Below, one piece after another: positions 8,783-16,992 of a stretch of 64,000 nucleotides of DNA. The DNA comes from an uncultured Oscillospiraceae bacterium. Its GTDB lineage: Bacteria > Bacillota > Clostridia > Oscillospirales > Oscillospiraceae. The DNA is taken from contig CAKTMC010000001.1 in NCBI GenBank assembly GCA_934573735.1, positions 186,001 through 250,000 on the forward strand, written 5' to 3'. Under the pieces are notes generated by a model. The model was not told the DNA's origin. It ran no database searches and saw only the letters and a list, made by a program, of their open reading frames with translations. Each line of letters begins with the position of its first letter. Within the stretch, counting starts at the first letter, position 1. Made by a program: the position numbers and the translations under genes.

Positions 8783-11700
8783 TGTTATCCTCCTCCCCCA
8801 TCAGCTCAAGCACCTTTTCCGGGGCTATCCTCTGCTGGAAACGACAGCTCTCGCCGTTTTCGCCCTGTGAGAAGTGGCAGGCATCAAAGTAGTCGCAGTT
8901 GAGGCAGGCGTTCTCCTGCTGACTGCGGTAATACGGATCGGCGGCAATGCTGCCGGAATTGAGCTGCCGCGCCATGTTCGTAAGCGTCTTTCCGATATGC
9001 CGCGACAGCAGGCCAAGCCGCTCCGCCGTCATAAGCGAGTCGGGCGTCGGCTTGCCGTATCTCATGCGGATGGGGATGTATTTCTTGTCCTCGCCGTGCT
9101 CCCACGCCTCTATGACCTCCGTCTCGTCGAGCACAACGCCGCTGCGCTTCACGCCGTCCAGCCGCAGACGCTGTGCCTCCTCATCGCCGCAGTCGCGGCT
9201 GACGGGCAGGATCACACTGCGCGCGGGGACGTACATCACACCCGCCGGTACAATCTCGCGGCCGTACAGCTTCTCCCCGTCGCGCCCTAAGGCGAACAGG
9301 TACAGCAGCATCTGAAGCCCCATACCGTACCACACGTCGGAGAGGGAAAAGCTCTTTTTGCCAGTCTTGTAGTCGACCACGCGCAGATACAGCCGCCCGT
9401 CGTGCAGCCAGCCGTCAACTCTGTCGGCAATGCCGGTGAGCGTCATCGCGCCCTCGCCGTCGCCGAGCTCAAGAGGCGGGATATCGCTCATCTTCGAGAA
9501 GTCAAGCTCGAAGTCGAGCGGCTCGAAATCGGAGCGGCGCAGCTCCGCCGCCATGTCCGACACTATCTGGAACACGTCCTTGCCGAGGCGGCGGAAGAGG
9601 TATATGAACCGCTGTGACTTCTCCTGAAAATCGTTCAGCTGCTCATGCACGTAGCCGTCCACATGGCGCTGGGTGATCTCGCGCAGTTCGTCGTCCGAGA
9701 CGGCGCCGAAGCCGCCGCGGTCACGCACGTCGCGCGCCGTGTGCTCCAGCACGTAGTGCATGAACGTGCCGATCTCCGGCGGCGTGAAGCCCGCCGGTTC
9801 ATATGGGCGCGCGTTCAGGCCGTACTGGCAGAAGTATGCGAATTTACACGATGCGAATTTATCTATTTTCGACGCGCTCAGCTTCAGCCGTCTGCCGTAG
9901 AGCGCGCGCACCGCCTCAGGCGACAGCCGGCCGCGGCTCATCTTCGCGGCGGCGGTCAGCTTGCCGAAGCGTTCGGGCTGCGTCCGGCGGAAATACTCTG
10001 CGGCGGAGCGCTCGCGCGCCGTGCCGCCGCTCACCGCGTGCGCCGCAAGCGTCAGCGCGGGCGCTTCGGCGGACATGCGCAGTTCGGATATATCCGCGTA
10101 CCGCGGCTGCAGGCCGAATATTGCCGCTGCGCGGCTGTACACGAAGGCCGGGCGCTGAGGCGCGCCCTCGGAATTCACAAGCGGGCAGCACAGCGTCAGG
10201 CTGTCTGACGGCAGGCTCAGGCAGTTATATATCAGCGAAAACTCGCGCCACAGCTCCCCGTCCCCGGCTCCGCCAAGGTCTATGTTCAGCTCAAGCAGGC
10301 GCTTCCGCTCCTCGTCGGAGAATATCCCAGTGTCGCCGGATGCGGCGGGCAGACGCTCGTCGCTCACGCCGAGGACGATGAGGTGCTTTATATTTCTGCG
10401 GCGCATACGGTCAAAATCGCCGGCGGACACTCTGTCGAGCGACACAGGTATCACGCCCACATCGTAGCGCGAGAGCATCAGCGTGAACAGCCGCCCGAAG
10501 CCCTCCATGTCCATTTCCGTGTCGCCGAGTATCGCAGCACACTGCTCAAGCGCGGAGACGATTATGTCCCACAGCTGTGCGTACTCGCGCGCAAGACTCT
10601 CCCGTCCCGCGGCCATAAGCTGCTCCGCGCGCTCGCTCAGGCGCTCGGAGAGCTTCAGCTCCTCGAAAAAGTCCGCCAGCGCGGCCGCCTGAGCCGCCGC
10701 GGTGGACGCTTCGCGTCCGCGCAAGGCGAAATGCAGCAGCGGATCGCCCAGCGCATGGCGCAGCGCGTTTATTTTTTGCAGGCGCTCCGCGGTCTCCTCG
10801 GTGTACTCGGCGTTGTAGCCGTCCGGATGCTGCCGCCAGTCGCCCGTGCGGCTCCACGCCCCGGCGCGGAGCTGCCATTTGAAGATATAATTCCCCAGCG
10901 CATCGCAGTCCTCCGGCGCAAGGCCGGTCAAACCCGTGCGCATATAGCTTATCACGTCGTCGACTTCCCAGCCGCCGCACACGATGTCATACGCCGCGGC
11001 TATCATCGCGGGGAGCGGCTTCGACAGCAGGTCACTGCGCCGCGCCATGAAAAGCGGCACGCCGTAATGCTCGAACGCACTCTCCAGCGCCGCGCGGTAT
11101 TCGTCGAAGCCGCGCACCGCGATTGCGATATCGCGCCAGCGGCAGCCGCCGTCGCGCACAAGGGCTATCGCCTGCGCCGCCGCGAATTCACATTCGGCTA
11201 CCATGCCGTCCGCCGTCACGAGCTTCACCGAATCGTTCAGCTCGCCCTGAAAGCCCACGGCGGAGTAACTGAACATATTCTCGGCGAAGAAATCGAGCGC
11301 GTCGCCGCCGGTTCCCGGCGCAAAATGCCGCGTCTCCGTCTCCGCGCCAAGCTCCCCGGCATAGGCGAGAAGCTCGCGCGCACTGCGGCGGGACAGCTCG
11401 AAAATCTCGTTGTCGCCGTGCAGCTCGTCCAGAGTCAGGCACACGGTGAGCTGCACGCCGCGCTTCAGAATCGCGCGCAGCACCTGCCGCTCCTGAAAGG
11501 TAAAGTCTATAAAACCGTCAACATATACATGGTCGTTTTCTCCCATGCCGCCGGCAAGTATCTGCTCGGCAAGCAGTGTCAGACGGTCGGAGGGGTCTGC
11601 GTGACCGTTTGCAACGACCGCGTCATAGGCCTCGAGTATAAGCGACATATCGGAAAGCTTGTCTCCGAGTCCGCCCGGGCAGCTTTGGGCAGCGGCGGCA

Positions 11701-12110
11701 AGCATATCGGCATCCACACCGGCGGCCTTGAGGCTGTCCACCGCCGCCAGCAGCGCCGACTGAGTCTCCGCCTTGCGTCCCGCCGAGGCGTACATACGAA
11801 GCCTTGAGCCCACGCCGTCAAGCGCCAGCGCCATGCAGAGAAGCCGTCCGCCCTTGTCAAGATATGCCGCCGCGCCGCCGCCCTGCTGCGAGGCAATACG
11901 GCGGGCAAGGCCGGTAAAGCTCATGACCTCGGCGTAGAGGGACATACTGTCTCCGCAGGCGCGGCAAAGCTCGCGCTCGGCCTCGTGGCTGTACTGCTCC
12001 GGCACGATGAGCAGCCGCCGCCCCTGACGTGCAAGAACGGCCTTATTTATTTCTCCGATGACAGCCGCGGTTTTACCCGTGCCTGCTCGTCCCGTGAGAA
12101 GTCTCAGCAT
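8775..12110 (-). CDS. addB: ATP-dependent nuclease subunit B (AddB)
   Basis: AddB carries the second nuclease and the Chi-scanning part of AddAB. The 1111-residue protein opens with GRAGTGKT (7-14), a Walker A site. The nuclease motif VVDYKTGKK lies in the last fifth. The C-terminal cysteines C1069, C1072 and C1078 (CLNCDYFDAC), together with cysteines near residue 755 (FASCKFAYFC), fit the iron-sulfur cluster of the family. It is first in the addBA operon. Base composition of the middle (roughly 9.5-11.4 kb) is visibly more GC-rich than addA. Confidence 0.94.
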   Translation of the reverse strand: MLRLLTGRAGTGKTAAVIGEINKAVLARQGRRLLIVPEQYSHEAERELCRACGDSMSLYAEVMSFTGLARRIASQQGGGAAAYLDKGGRLLCMALALDGVGSRLRMYASAGRKAETQSALLAAVDSLKAAGVDADMLAAAAQSCPGGLGDKLSDMSLILEAYDAVVANGHADPSDRLTLLAEQILAGGMGENDHVYVDGFIDFTFQERQVLRAILKRGVQLTVCLTLDELHGDNEIFELSRRSARELLAYAGELGAETETRHFAPGTGGDALDFFAENMFSYSAVGFQGELNDSVKLVTADGMVAECEFAAAQAIALVRDGGCRWRDIAIAVRGFDEYRAALESAFEHYGVPLFMARRSDLLSKPLPAMIAAAYDIVCGGWEVDDVISYMRTGLTGLAPEDCDALGNYIFKWQLRAGAWSRTGDWRQHPDGYNAEYTEETAERLQKINALRHALGDPLLHFALRGREASTAAAQAAALADFFEELKLSERLSERAEQLMAAGRESLAREYAQLWDIIVSALEQCAAILGDTEMDMEGFGRLFTLMLSRYDVGVIPVSLDRVSAGDFDRMRRRNIKHLIVLGVSDERLPAASGDTGIFSDEERKRLLELNIDLGGAGDGELWREFSLIYNCLSLPSDSLTLCCPLVNSEGAPQRPAFVYSRAAAIFGLQPRYADISELRMSAEAPALTLAAHAVSGGTARERSAAEYFRRTQPERFGKLTAAAKMSRGRLSPEAVRALYGRRLKLSASKIDKFASCKFAYFCQYGLNARPYEPAGFTPPEIGTFMHYVLEHTARDVRDRGGFGAVSDDELREITQRHVDGYVHEQLNDFQEKSQRFIYLFRRLGKDVFQIVSDMAAELRRSDFEPLDFELDFSKMSDIPPLELGDGEGAMTLTGIADRVDGWLHDGRLYLRVVDYKTGKKSFSLSDVWYGMGLQMLLYLFALGRDGEKLYGREIVPAGVMYVPARSVILPVSRDCGDEEAQRLRLDGVKRSGVVLDETEVIEAWEHGEDKKYIPIRMRYGKPTPDSLMTAERLGLLSRHIGKTLTNMARQLNSGSIAADPYYRSQQENACLNCDYFDACHFSQGENGESCRFQQRIAPEKVLELMGEEDNNG

Positions 12111-12235
12111 CTTGAGTTTTCCTTTCTGAATGTATTACCGGGGGTACTTGTCGGGGCAGTCCAATCATCAAGCGCCAAATCTGACGTATAGCGCCCCAAG
12201 TATATAAATATAATATAAATAATACAGGCAATTCT

Positions 12236-12264
12236 ATTTTATCAGACCTGCTGCGGCATAGCAA
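12236..12264 (-). promoter_or_regulatory. Probable promoter of addBA
   Basis: TTGCTA (12259-12264), a 17-bp spacer and TAAAAT (12236-12241) on the minus strand lie about 125 bp before addB. The A/T-rich 12195-12240 segment offers alternative -10 boxes. Confidence 0.45.
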
Positions 12265-12325
12265 GCCGATAATCTCTGCTGTCGCCTTTCGGCAGCAGCC
12301 GCGGAGGCGTTTTTACAAAAAAATA

Positions 12326-12354
12326 TTGAACAGACGCATAAATTCTGCTATAAT
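12326..12354 (+). promoter_or_regulatory. Promoter of the aminotransferase gene
   Basis: TTGAAC (12326-12331), a 17-bp spacer and TATAAT (12349-12354). The -35 doubles as an in-frame TTG, which rules out an upstream start for the gene. Confidence 0.85.
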
Positions 12355-12388
12355 GTGCAAAAGTATATTGATAAGGGGTGAACCTGCG

Positions 12389-13582
12389 ATGAAGTTTTCA
12401 TCGAAAATGGAAAAATGCGGTCTTTCTCCGATGAGAAAGTTTAATGCTTATGCCGATGCTGCCGAGAAACGCGGTATCAAAATATACCACCTGAATATCG
12501 GTCAGCCGGATATAAAGACTCCCGATGCCTATTTCAAGGCCATGCGGGAATTTCAGGAGCCTGTGCTTGCATACGCCCCTTCCGCCGGTGTGCCGGAGCT
12601 TTTGAGCGCGGTATGCGATTATTATGACGACATCGGCGTAAAGCTCAGCAAAAAGGACATCTTGGTCACCACCGGCGGCAGTGAAGCACTCCAGATGACC
12701 ATGGCCACCCTGCTTGACGACGGCGACGAGATAATAATTCCCGAGCCCTTTTACCCGAACTATCACACCTCCGTCACCCTTGCCGGCGCTACGATACGTC
12801 CGCTGACCACCTACCCCGAGGAGGATTACCGCTACGCCGTGCGTGAGCGCGTCGAGGCCTGCATAAACGAGCGCACCCGCGCCATGCTCATCACAAACCC
12901 CGGCAACCCTACCGGCACTATCCTCACGCCGGACGAGCTGAAGCTTTTGCTCGACATCGCTAAGGAGAACAATATCTTCATCATATGCGACGAGGTCTAC
13001 AGAGAATTTGTCTACGGCGGTGAGCCGCTGCAGAGTGCGCTGCAATATGAGGGCTATGAGGATAATGTCATCGTCATAGACTCCGTCTCCAAGCGCTTCT
13101 CCGCCTGCGGTGCGCGTATAGGTCTGCTCATCTCCAAGAACAAGGAGTTCATGTCTCAGGCGATGAAGTGGTGTCAGTGCCGCCTCTGCGCCTCGACCAC
13201 TGACCAGGTTGCCGCCGCCGCGCTCTACTCTCTGGATAAGGACTACTTCTCCGCAACGCGCGACGAGTATAAGCGCCGCCGCGACACCATGGTTGAAAAG
13301 CTCTCGCGCATTCCGGGCGTTGTCTATGCGCAGCCGAAGGGCGCCTTCTATATCATGGCGGCACTCCCCATTGACGATGCCGACAAGTTCCAGCTCTGGC
13401 TCTTAAACGAATTTGACGATAATGGCGAAACCGTGATGTTCTCCTGCGGCGAACCCTTCTACGGCACTCCGGGCAGAGGCAAGAACGAGGTTCGTATGGC
13501 CTATGTTCTCAAGCAGGAGGATCTTGCACGCGCAATGGATATCCTCGCCGTTGCTATTGAAAAATACAACGAGACGCACTGA
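12389..13582 (+). CDS. PLP-dependent class I/II aminotransferase
   Basis: This cytoplasmic aminotransferase of the aspartate-aminotransferase superfamily has 397 residues. Seen motifs are NIGQPDIKTPD near the start, NPGNPTGTILT, the strand end CDEVYREFVYGG, and the PLP-binding lysine in DSVSKRFSACG (about K235). The start at 12389 is set by AAGGGGTG 8 bases upstream. The amino donor cannot be assigned from sequence alone; aspartate and aromatic or alanine-type activities are all possible. It is a single-gene unit with its own promoter and terminator. Confidence 0.88.
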   Translation: MKFSSKMEKCGLSPMRKFNAYADAAEKRGIKIYHLNIGQPDIKTPDAYFKAMREFQEPVLAYAPSAGVPELLSAVCDYYDDIGVKLSKKDILVTTGGSEALQMTMATLLDDGDEIIIPEPFYPNYHTSVTLAGATIRPLTTYPEEDYRYAVRERVEACINERTRAMLITNPGNPTGTILTPDELKLLLDIAKENNIFIICDEVYREFVYGGEPLQSALQYEGYEDNVIVIDSVSKRFSACGARIGLLISKNKEFMSQAMKWCQCRLCASTTDQVAAAALYSLDKDYFSATRDEYKRRRDTMVEKLSRIPGVVYAQPKGAFYIMAALPIDDADKFQLWLLNEFDDNGETVMFSCGEPFYGTPGRGKNEVRMAYVLKQEDLARAMDILAVAIEKYNETH

Positions 13583-13609
13583 TAAATTTCGTAATAAGAT
13601 AATATTAAA

Positions 13610-13643
13610 GCCCGTACCGATGGAGCTCATCGGTACGGGCTTT
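13610..13643 (+). terminator. Terminator of the aminotransferase gene, abutting repeat copy A
   Basis: GCCCGTACCGATG pairs with CATCGGTACGGGC and runs into TTT. The T run is also the end of repeat copy A. Confidence 0.85.
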
Positions 13644-13793
13644 CAAGGCGTCGACAAAGTTCGGCGCCTTGAAAACTTATTCAGGAGTATTCAAAAACAC
13701 CCCTGAATAAGCTTGGATTGAACGCAGAAAGGGGACTCCCGTCCCCTCTCTGCACTCTCCCCATGCAATTCTATACATTGCCGACAGCTTTGT
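13641..13793 (-). repeat. Terminator-associated repeat, copy A (153 bp)
   Basis: This is the reverse-oriented copy of the repeat also found at 27352, 35073 and 40654. It contains the three hairpins of the element. It lacks the outer 9 bases (AGCCTGTAG) present in copies B and C. Its TTTCAAGGCG end directly abuts the aminotransferase terminator. Confidence 0.9.
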
Positions 13794-13825
13794 ATTTTAT
13801 GCGTTATGCGGCTTGCGGATGGTTT

Positions 13826-14815
13826 TTATTCAAATTCCACGGTTCCGGTCGGCTTCGGCGTGAAGTCGTAGAGCACGCGGTTAATTCCGGCGACCTCATG
13901 CGTGATGCGCTCCGTGATGTGAACCATCAGCTCATGCGGAAGCTCAGCTACGCTTGCGGTCATAACGTCAGTCGTGCAGACTGCGCGGACTATGCAGCAC
14001 CACTCGAATGCGCGCTTGCCGTCCTTGATTCCCGTGGATCTGAAATCGGGAACGACGGTGAAATACTGCCAGATCTTGCCCGCCAGACCGTTCTTTTCAA
14101 ACTCCTCACGGAGAATGGCGTCGGACTCACGCACCGCCTCCAAGCGGTCACGAGTGATGGCGCCGGGGCAGCGCACACCGAGTCCCGGACCCGGGAAGGG
14201 CTGACGGTAGACCATATCATGGGGCAGACCAAGCTCCTCGCCCACAACACGAACCTCGTCCTTAAACAGAATTCTGACCGGCTCTACAAGCTCAAAGGCC
14301 ATATCGTCAGGCAGTCCGCCCGCGTTATGATGCGCCTTGATGCCCTCCTCCGACTCGAGAATATCCGGCCAAATCGTGCCCTGCGCCAAGAATTCAATTC
14401 CGTCGAGCTTTCTTGCTTCCTCTGCGAATACCTCGATGAATTCTCCGCCTATGATTTTTCTCTTTGTCTCCGGATCCTCAACGCCTGCCAGCTTATCAAG
14501 GAAACGATCCGTCGCATCCACATAGACAAGATTTGCATTCATCTGATTGCGGAATACCTCAACCACCTGCTCGGGCTCGCCCTTGCGAAGCAGACCGTGG
14601 TTAACATGAACACAAACAAGCTGACGGCCGATAGCTTTGATTAAAAGCGCCGCAACAACAGAGGAATCCACTCCGCCGGACAGCGCGAGAAGTACCTTTT
14701 TGTCCCCTACCTGCTCTTTGATCAGGGCTATCTGCTCATCTATAAAGCTCCGAGCAAGCTCCGGGGTCGTAATTCTTTCCATATCAGCCGGACGTCTGAT
14801 TTCCGCTACATTCAT
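13826..14815 (-). CDS. Stand-alone GMP synthase ATP-pyrophosphatase domain
   Basis: The 329-residue protein corresponds to the synthetase and dimerisation domains of GuaA, which convert XMP to GMP using ammonia. The P-loop LSGGVDSS is at 45-52, KAHHNAGGLP lies mid-protein, and the family C-terminus is present through KPTGTVEFE. The N-terminal glutaminase domain is absent. The clean ATG and AGGAGGAG ribosome site show this is the designed form, not a truncation artefact. It lies 480 bp downstream of a full-length guaA on the same strand. In two-subunit GMP synthases a separate GATase subunit supplies ammonia; no such gene is seen here. Confidence 0.88.
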   Translation of the reverse strand: MNVAEIRRPADMERITTPELARSFIDEQIALIKEQVGDKKVLLALSGGVDSSVVAALLIKAIGRQLVCVHVNHGLLRKGEPEQVVEVFRNQMNANLVYVDATDRFLDKLAGVEDPETKRKIIGGEFIEVFAEEARKLDGIEFLAQGTIWPDILESEEGIKAHHNAGGLPDDMAFELVEPVRILFKDEVRVVGEELGLPHDMVYRQPFPGPGLGVRCPGAITRDRLEAVRESDAILREEFEKNGLAGKIWQYFTVVPDFRSTGIKDGKRAFEWCCIVRAVCTTDVMTASVAELPHELMVHITERITHEVAGINRVLYDFTPKPTGTVEFE

Positions 14816-15297
14816 TTAAAGCTCCTCCTGGTTCATTTATGTCATTCATATTGAATAAAACAGCCGCGTTTACTTTATCACGAAATCCGAAAAAAATAAA
14901 GCTTTTTAAGCTATGTGCAATAAATTTTGTTGATATTGCCGCCTAAGTAATGCAGGCAAATTTCGTTTCTTTGCTGTGTAACATCGCTTGGCAAGGGCAA
15001 ACGCGGTTTTGACGGGAGGAAATGCGCTCATACCTCGTCAAGCCCCATGACAATACGGCAGTATTCCCTGCGGGCCTTTTCTCGTCTGAACACATTTCCG
15101 CTCCGGCAAAACTGCTTCGCACCTGACAGCGATGGCTTTTCGAGTGATTTTTGTTTTTTGAGATGCAGGCGGGCTGTCAGGCGTGTCTGCCCTTATCAAG
15201 CGATGGTATCATGCACAGATAAAAACAGTCGTAAAAAGTAGTCGATATCAGCAGAAAATAAAGGCAGAGTCCTGAGTTCAGACTCTGCCAAAGCTTG
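14816..15297. other. Intergenic region between the two GMP synthase genes
   Basis: This 482-base stretch carries the guaA terminator at its right end. A small stem (AGCTT-AAA-AAGCT followed by Ts on the minus strand, about 14895-14913) lies near the left gene. A bulged stem-loop with TTGACG and CGTCAA arms lies at about 15009-15040. Weak frames of about 60 codons exist on both strands (for example 15047-15241 plus), but none has a convincing start or family. I recognise no riboswitch or RNA gene. Confidence 0.5.
15258..15291 (-). terminator. Terminator of guaA
   Basis: GGCAGAGTC pairs with GACTCTGCC across 9 bases, followed on the minus strand by a T-rich tract. Confidence 0.8.
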
Positions 15298-16839
15298 TTA
15301 TTCAAATTCTATCGTTGCGGGGGGCTTGGAGGTCACGTCGTAAAGAATTCGGTTGACGCCGCGAACCTCGTTGACTATGCGGACGGAGACCTTATCGAGC
15401 AGCTCATAGGGGATGCGCACCCAATCGGCGGTCATGAAGTCCGTGGTCGAGACGGCGCGCAGCGCAACGGCATAGTCGTAGGTACGACCGTCACCCATAA
15501 CGCCGACGGAGCGCATATTAGTCAGCACCGCGAAATACTGGCTCATAGCGTCGCACAGCCCGGCCTTCGCTATTTCGTCACGGAAGATATAATCTGCCTC
15601 GCGCAGCATGTCCAGCTTCTCCTTCGTGACCTCGCCGATGACGCGGATGCCGAGTCCGGGACCGGGGAAGGGCTGACGCCGAACCAGCGTCTCCGCAAGG
15701 CCAAGCTCACGGCCGAGGGCGCGAACCTCATCCTTAAACAGCATACGCAGCGGCTCGATTATCCCCTTGAAATCGACATAGTCAGGCAGACCGCCGACAT
15801 TGTGGTGACTCTTGATGACCGCCGCATCGCCCTTTCCGGACTCGATAACGTCGGGATAAATCGTCCCCTGCACCAGATAGTCAACGCTGCCTATCTTCCT
15901 TCCCTCTATCTCAAAGACGCGGATAAACTCCTCGCCGATTATCTTGCGCTTTGCCTCCGGCTCCACCACGCCCTTCAAAGCAGTCAAAAAGCGTTCCTCT
16001 GCATCCACTCTGATGAAATTTATGTTCCATTTTGCAAAGGCGTCCTCCACCTCATCGCCCTCGTCCTTGCGCATAAGACCGTGATCAACGAACACGCAGG
16101 TGAGCTGACTGCCGACAGCCTCCGCAAGCAGAGCCGCCGCAACGGAGGAGTCAACACCGCCGGAAAGCGCAAGCAGCACCTTGCCGCTGCCGACCTTGGC
16201 GCGTATATCTTCAATGGCGCGGCACTTATAATCCGCCATTGTCCAGTCGCCGACCGCAGCGCAGACCTCATAGAGGAAATTGCGCAGCATCTTGCGGCCA
16301 TACTCGGTGTGGTTTACCTCCGGGTGGAACTGCACTCCGTAGAAGCCGCGCTCCTCGTCGCAGATACCGACCGTCGGGCAAGCGGCGGAGTGCGCAACAA
16401 GACGGAAGCCCGGCGGCACCTGCGCCATATAATCGCCGTGGCTCATCCATGTGACGCTCTCGGAGGGGAGATCCTTAAAAAGCTTGCATGAGGTGTCAAA
16501 GAAGGTATCGGTCTTGCCGTATTCGCGCGCGGAATCGTCCTGTGCTGCGGTGACCCTTCCGCCCAGCTCGTGGGCAAGAAGCTGGCAGCCGTAGCATATG
16601 CCGAGTATGGGCAGCCCAAGCTCAAATACGCCGCGGTCAACATGAGGTGAGTCTGCTTCATAAACGCTGTTGGGTCCGCCGGTGAATATTATGCCTATGG
16701 GATCAAAAGCTCGTATCTCGTCCAAGGATATGCCGAAGGGCTTGACCTCGCAATATACATTGCACTCACGGACACGGCGGGCGATAAGCTGATTATACTG
16801 GCCGCCGAAGTCAAGAATAAGTATCTTTTGGTTTTTCAT
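15298..16839 (-). CDS. guaA: GMP synthase (glutamine-hydrolysing), full length
   Basis: GuaA makes GMP from XMP, ATP and glutamine. From the chosen ATG it has 513 residues. The class I glutaminase domain shows the nucleophile C82 (GICYGCQ) and the H172/E174 pair (FHPE). The ATP-pyrophosphatase domain follows with SGGVDSS at 226-232, and the family C-terminus ends PPATIEFE. GGAGGTG sits 7 bases before the ATG at 16839. A longer frame to 16917 would run through the promoter and is rejected. The gene is monocistronic. Confidence 0.96.
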   Translation of the reverse strand: MKNQKILILDFGGQYNQLIARRVRECNVYCEVKPFGISLDEIRAFDPIGIIFTGGPNSVYEADSPHVDRGVFELGLPILGICYGCQLLAHELGGRVTAAQDDSAREYGKTDTFFDTSCKLFKDLPSESVTWMSHGDYMAQVPPGFRLVAHSAACPTVGICDEERGFYGVQFHPEVNHTEYGRKMLRNFLYEVCAAVGDWTMADYKCRAIEDIRAKVGSGKVLLALSGGVDSSVAAALLAEAVGSQLTCVFVDHGLMRKDEGDEVEDAFAKWNINFIRVDAEERFLTALKGVVEPEAKRKIIGEEFIRVFEIEGRKIGSVDYLVQGTIYPDVIESGKGDAAVIKSHHNVGGLPDYVDFKGIIEPLRMLFKDEVRALGRELGLAETLVRRQPFPGPGLGIRVIGEVTKEKLDMLREADYIFRDEIAKAGLCDAMSQYFAVLTNMRSVGVMGDGRTYDYAVALRAVSTTDFMTADWVRIPYELLDKVSVRIVNEVRGVNRILYDVTSKPPATIEFE

Positions 16840-16869
16840 GCAGCACCTCCATTGCTTTTTTGAGGTTTT

Positions 16870-16898
16870 ATTATATATTCTCTTTTTCGCTATTGCAA
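16870..16898 (-). promoter_or_regulatory. Promoter of guaA
   Basis: TTGCAA (16893-16898), a 17-bp spacer and TATAAT (16870-16875) on the minus strand. The leader is only about 25 nt, too short for a purine riboswitch. Confidence 0.8.
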
Positions 16899-16925
16899 GA
16901 GCAAAGAAAAAAAACATTGATTTTA

Positions 16926-16954
16926 TTGACTTGTAGGAAGAAAAAGTGTATTAT
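16926..16954 (+). promoter_or_regulatory. Promoter of the CofE-like gene
   Basis: TTGACT (16926-16931), a 17-bp spacer and TATTAT (16949-16954). It diverges from the guaA promoter. Confidence 0.8.
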
Positions 16955-16992
16955 TTTCGGGTAGAAAACTTATTCCACTCAGGAGGTCTTCA

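Noticed and set aside
10383..11807. Long plus-strand open frame antisense to addB (474 codons)
   Set aside because: It is a shadow of the high third-position GC of addB, with no ribosome site, no family and no promoter. Similar shadows at 13718-14644, 15295-16491, 18410-19570 and 35759-37654 were rejected on the same grounds.
12326..12388. TTG start that would extend the aminotransferase by 21 codons
   Set aside because: The TTG is the -35 box of a near-perfect promoter, and the ATG at 12389 has a good ribosome site.
15047..15241. 64-codon plus-strand frame between the two GMP synthase genes
   Set aside because: It has no ribosome site or recognisable family, and overlapping frames of similar length exist on the other strand.
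16840..16925. Purine riboswitch before guaA
   Set aside because: The predicted leader is only about 25 nt, and no aptamer core is visible.
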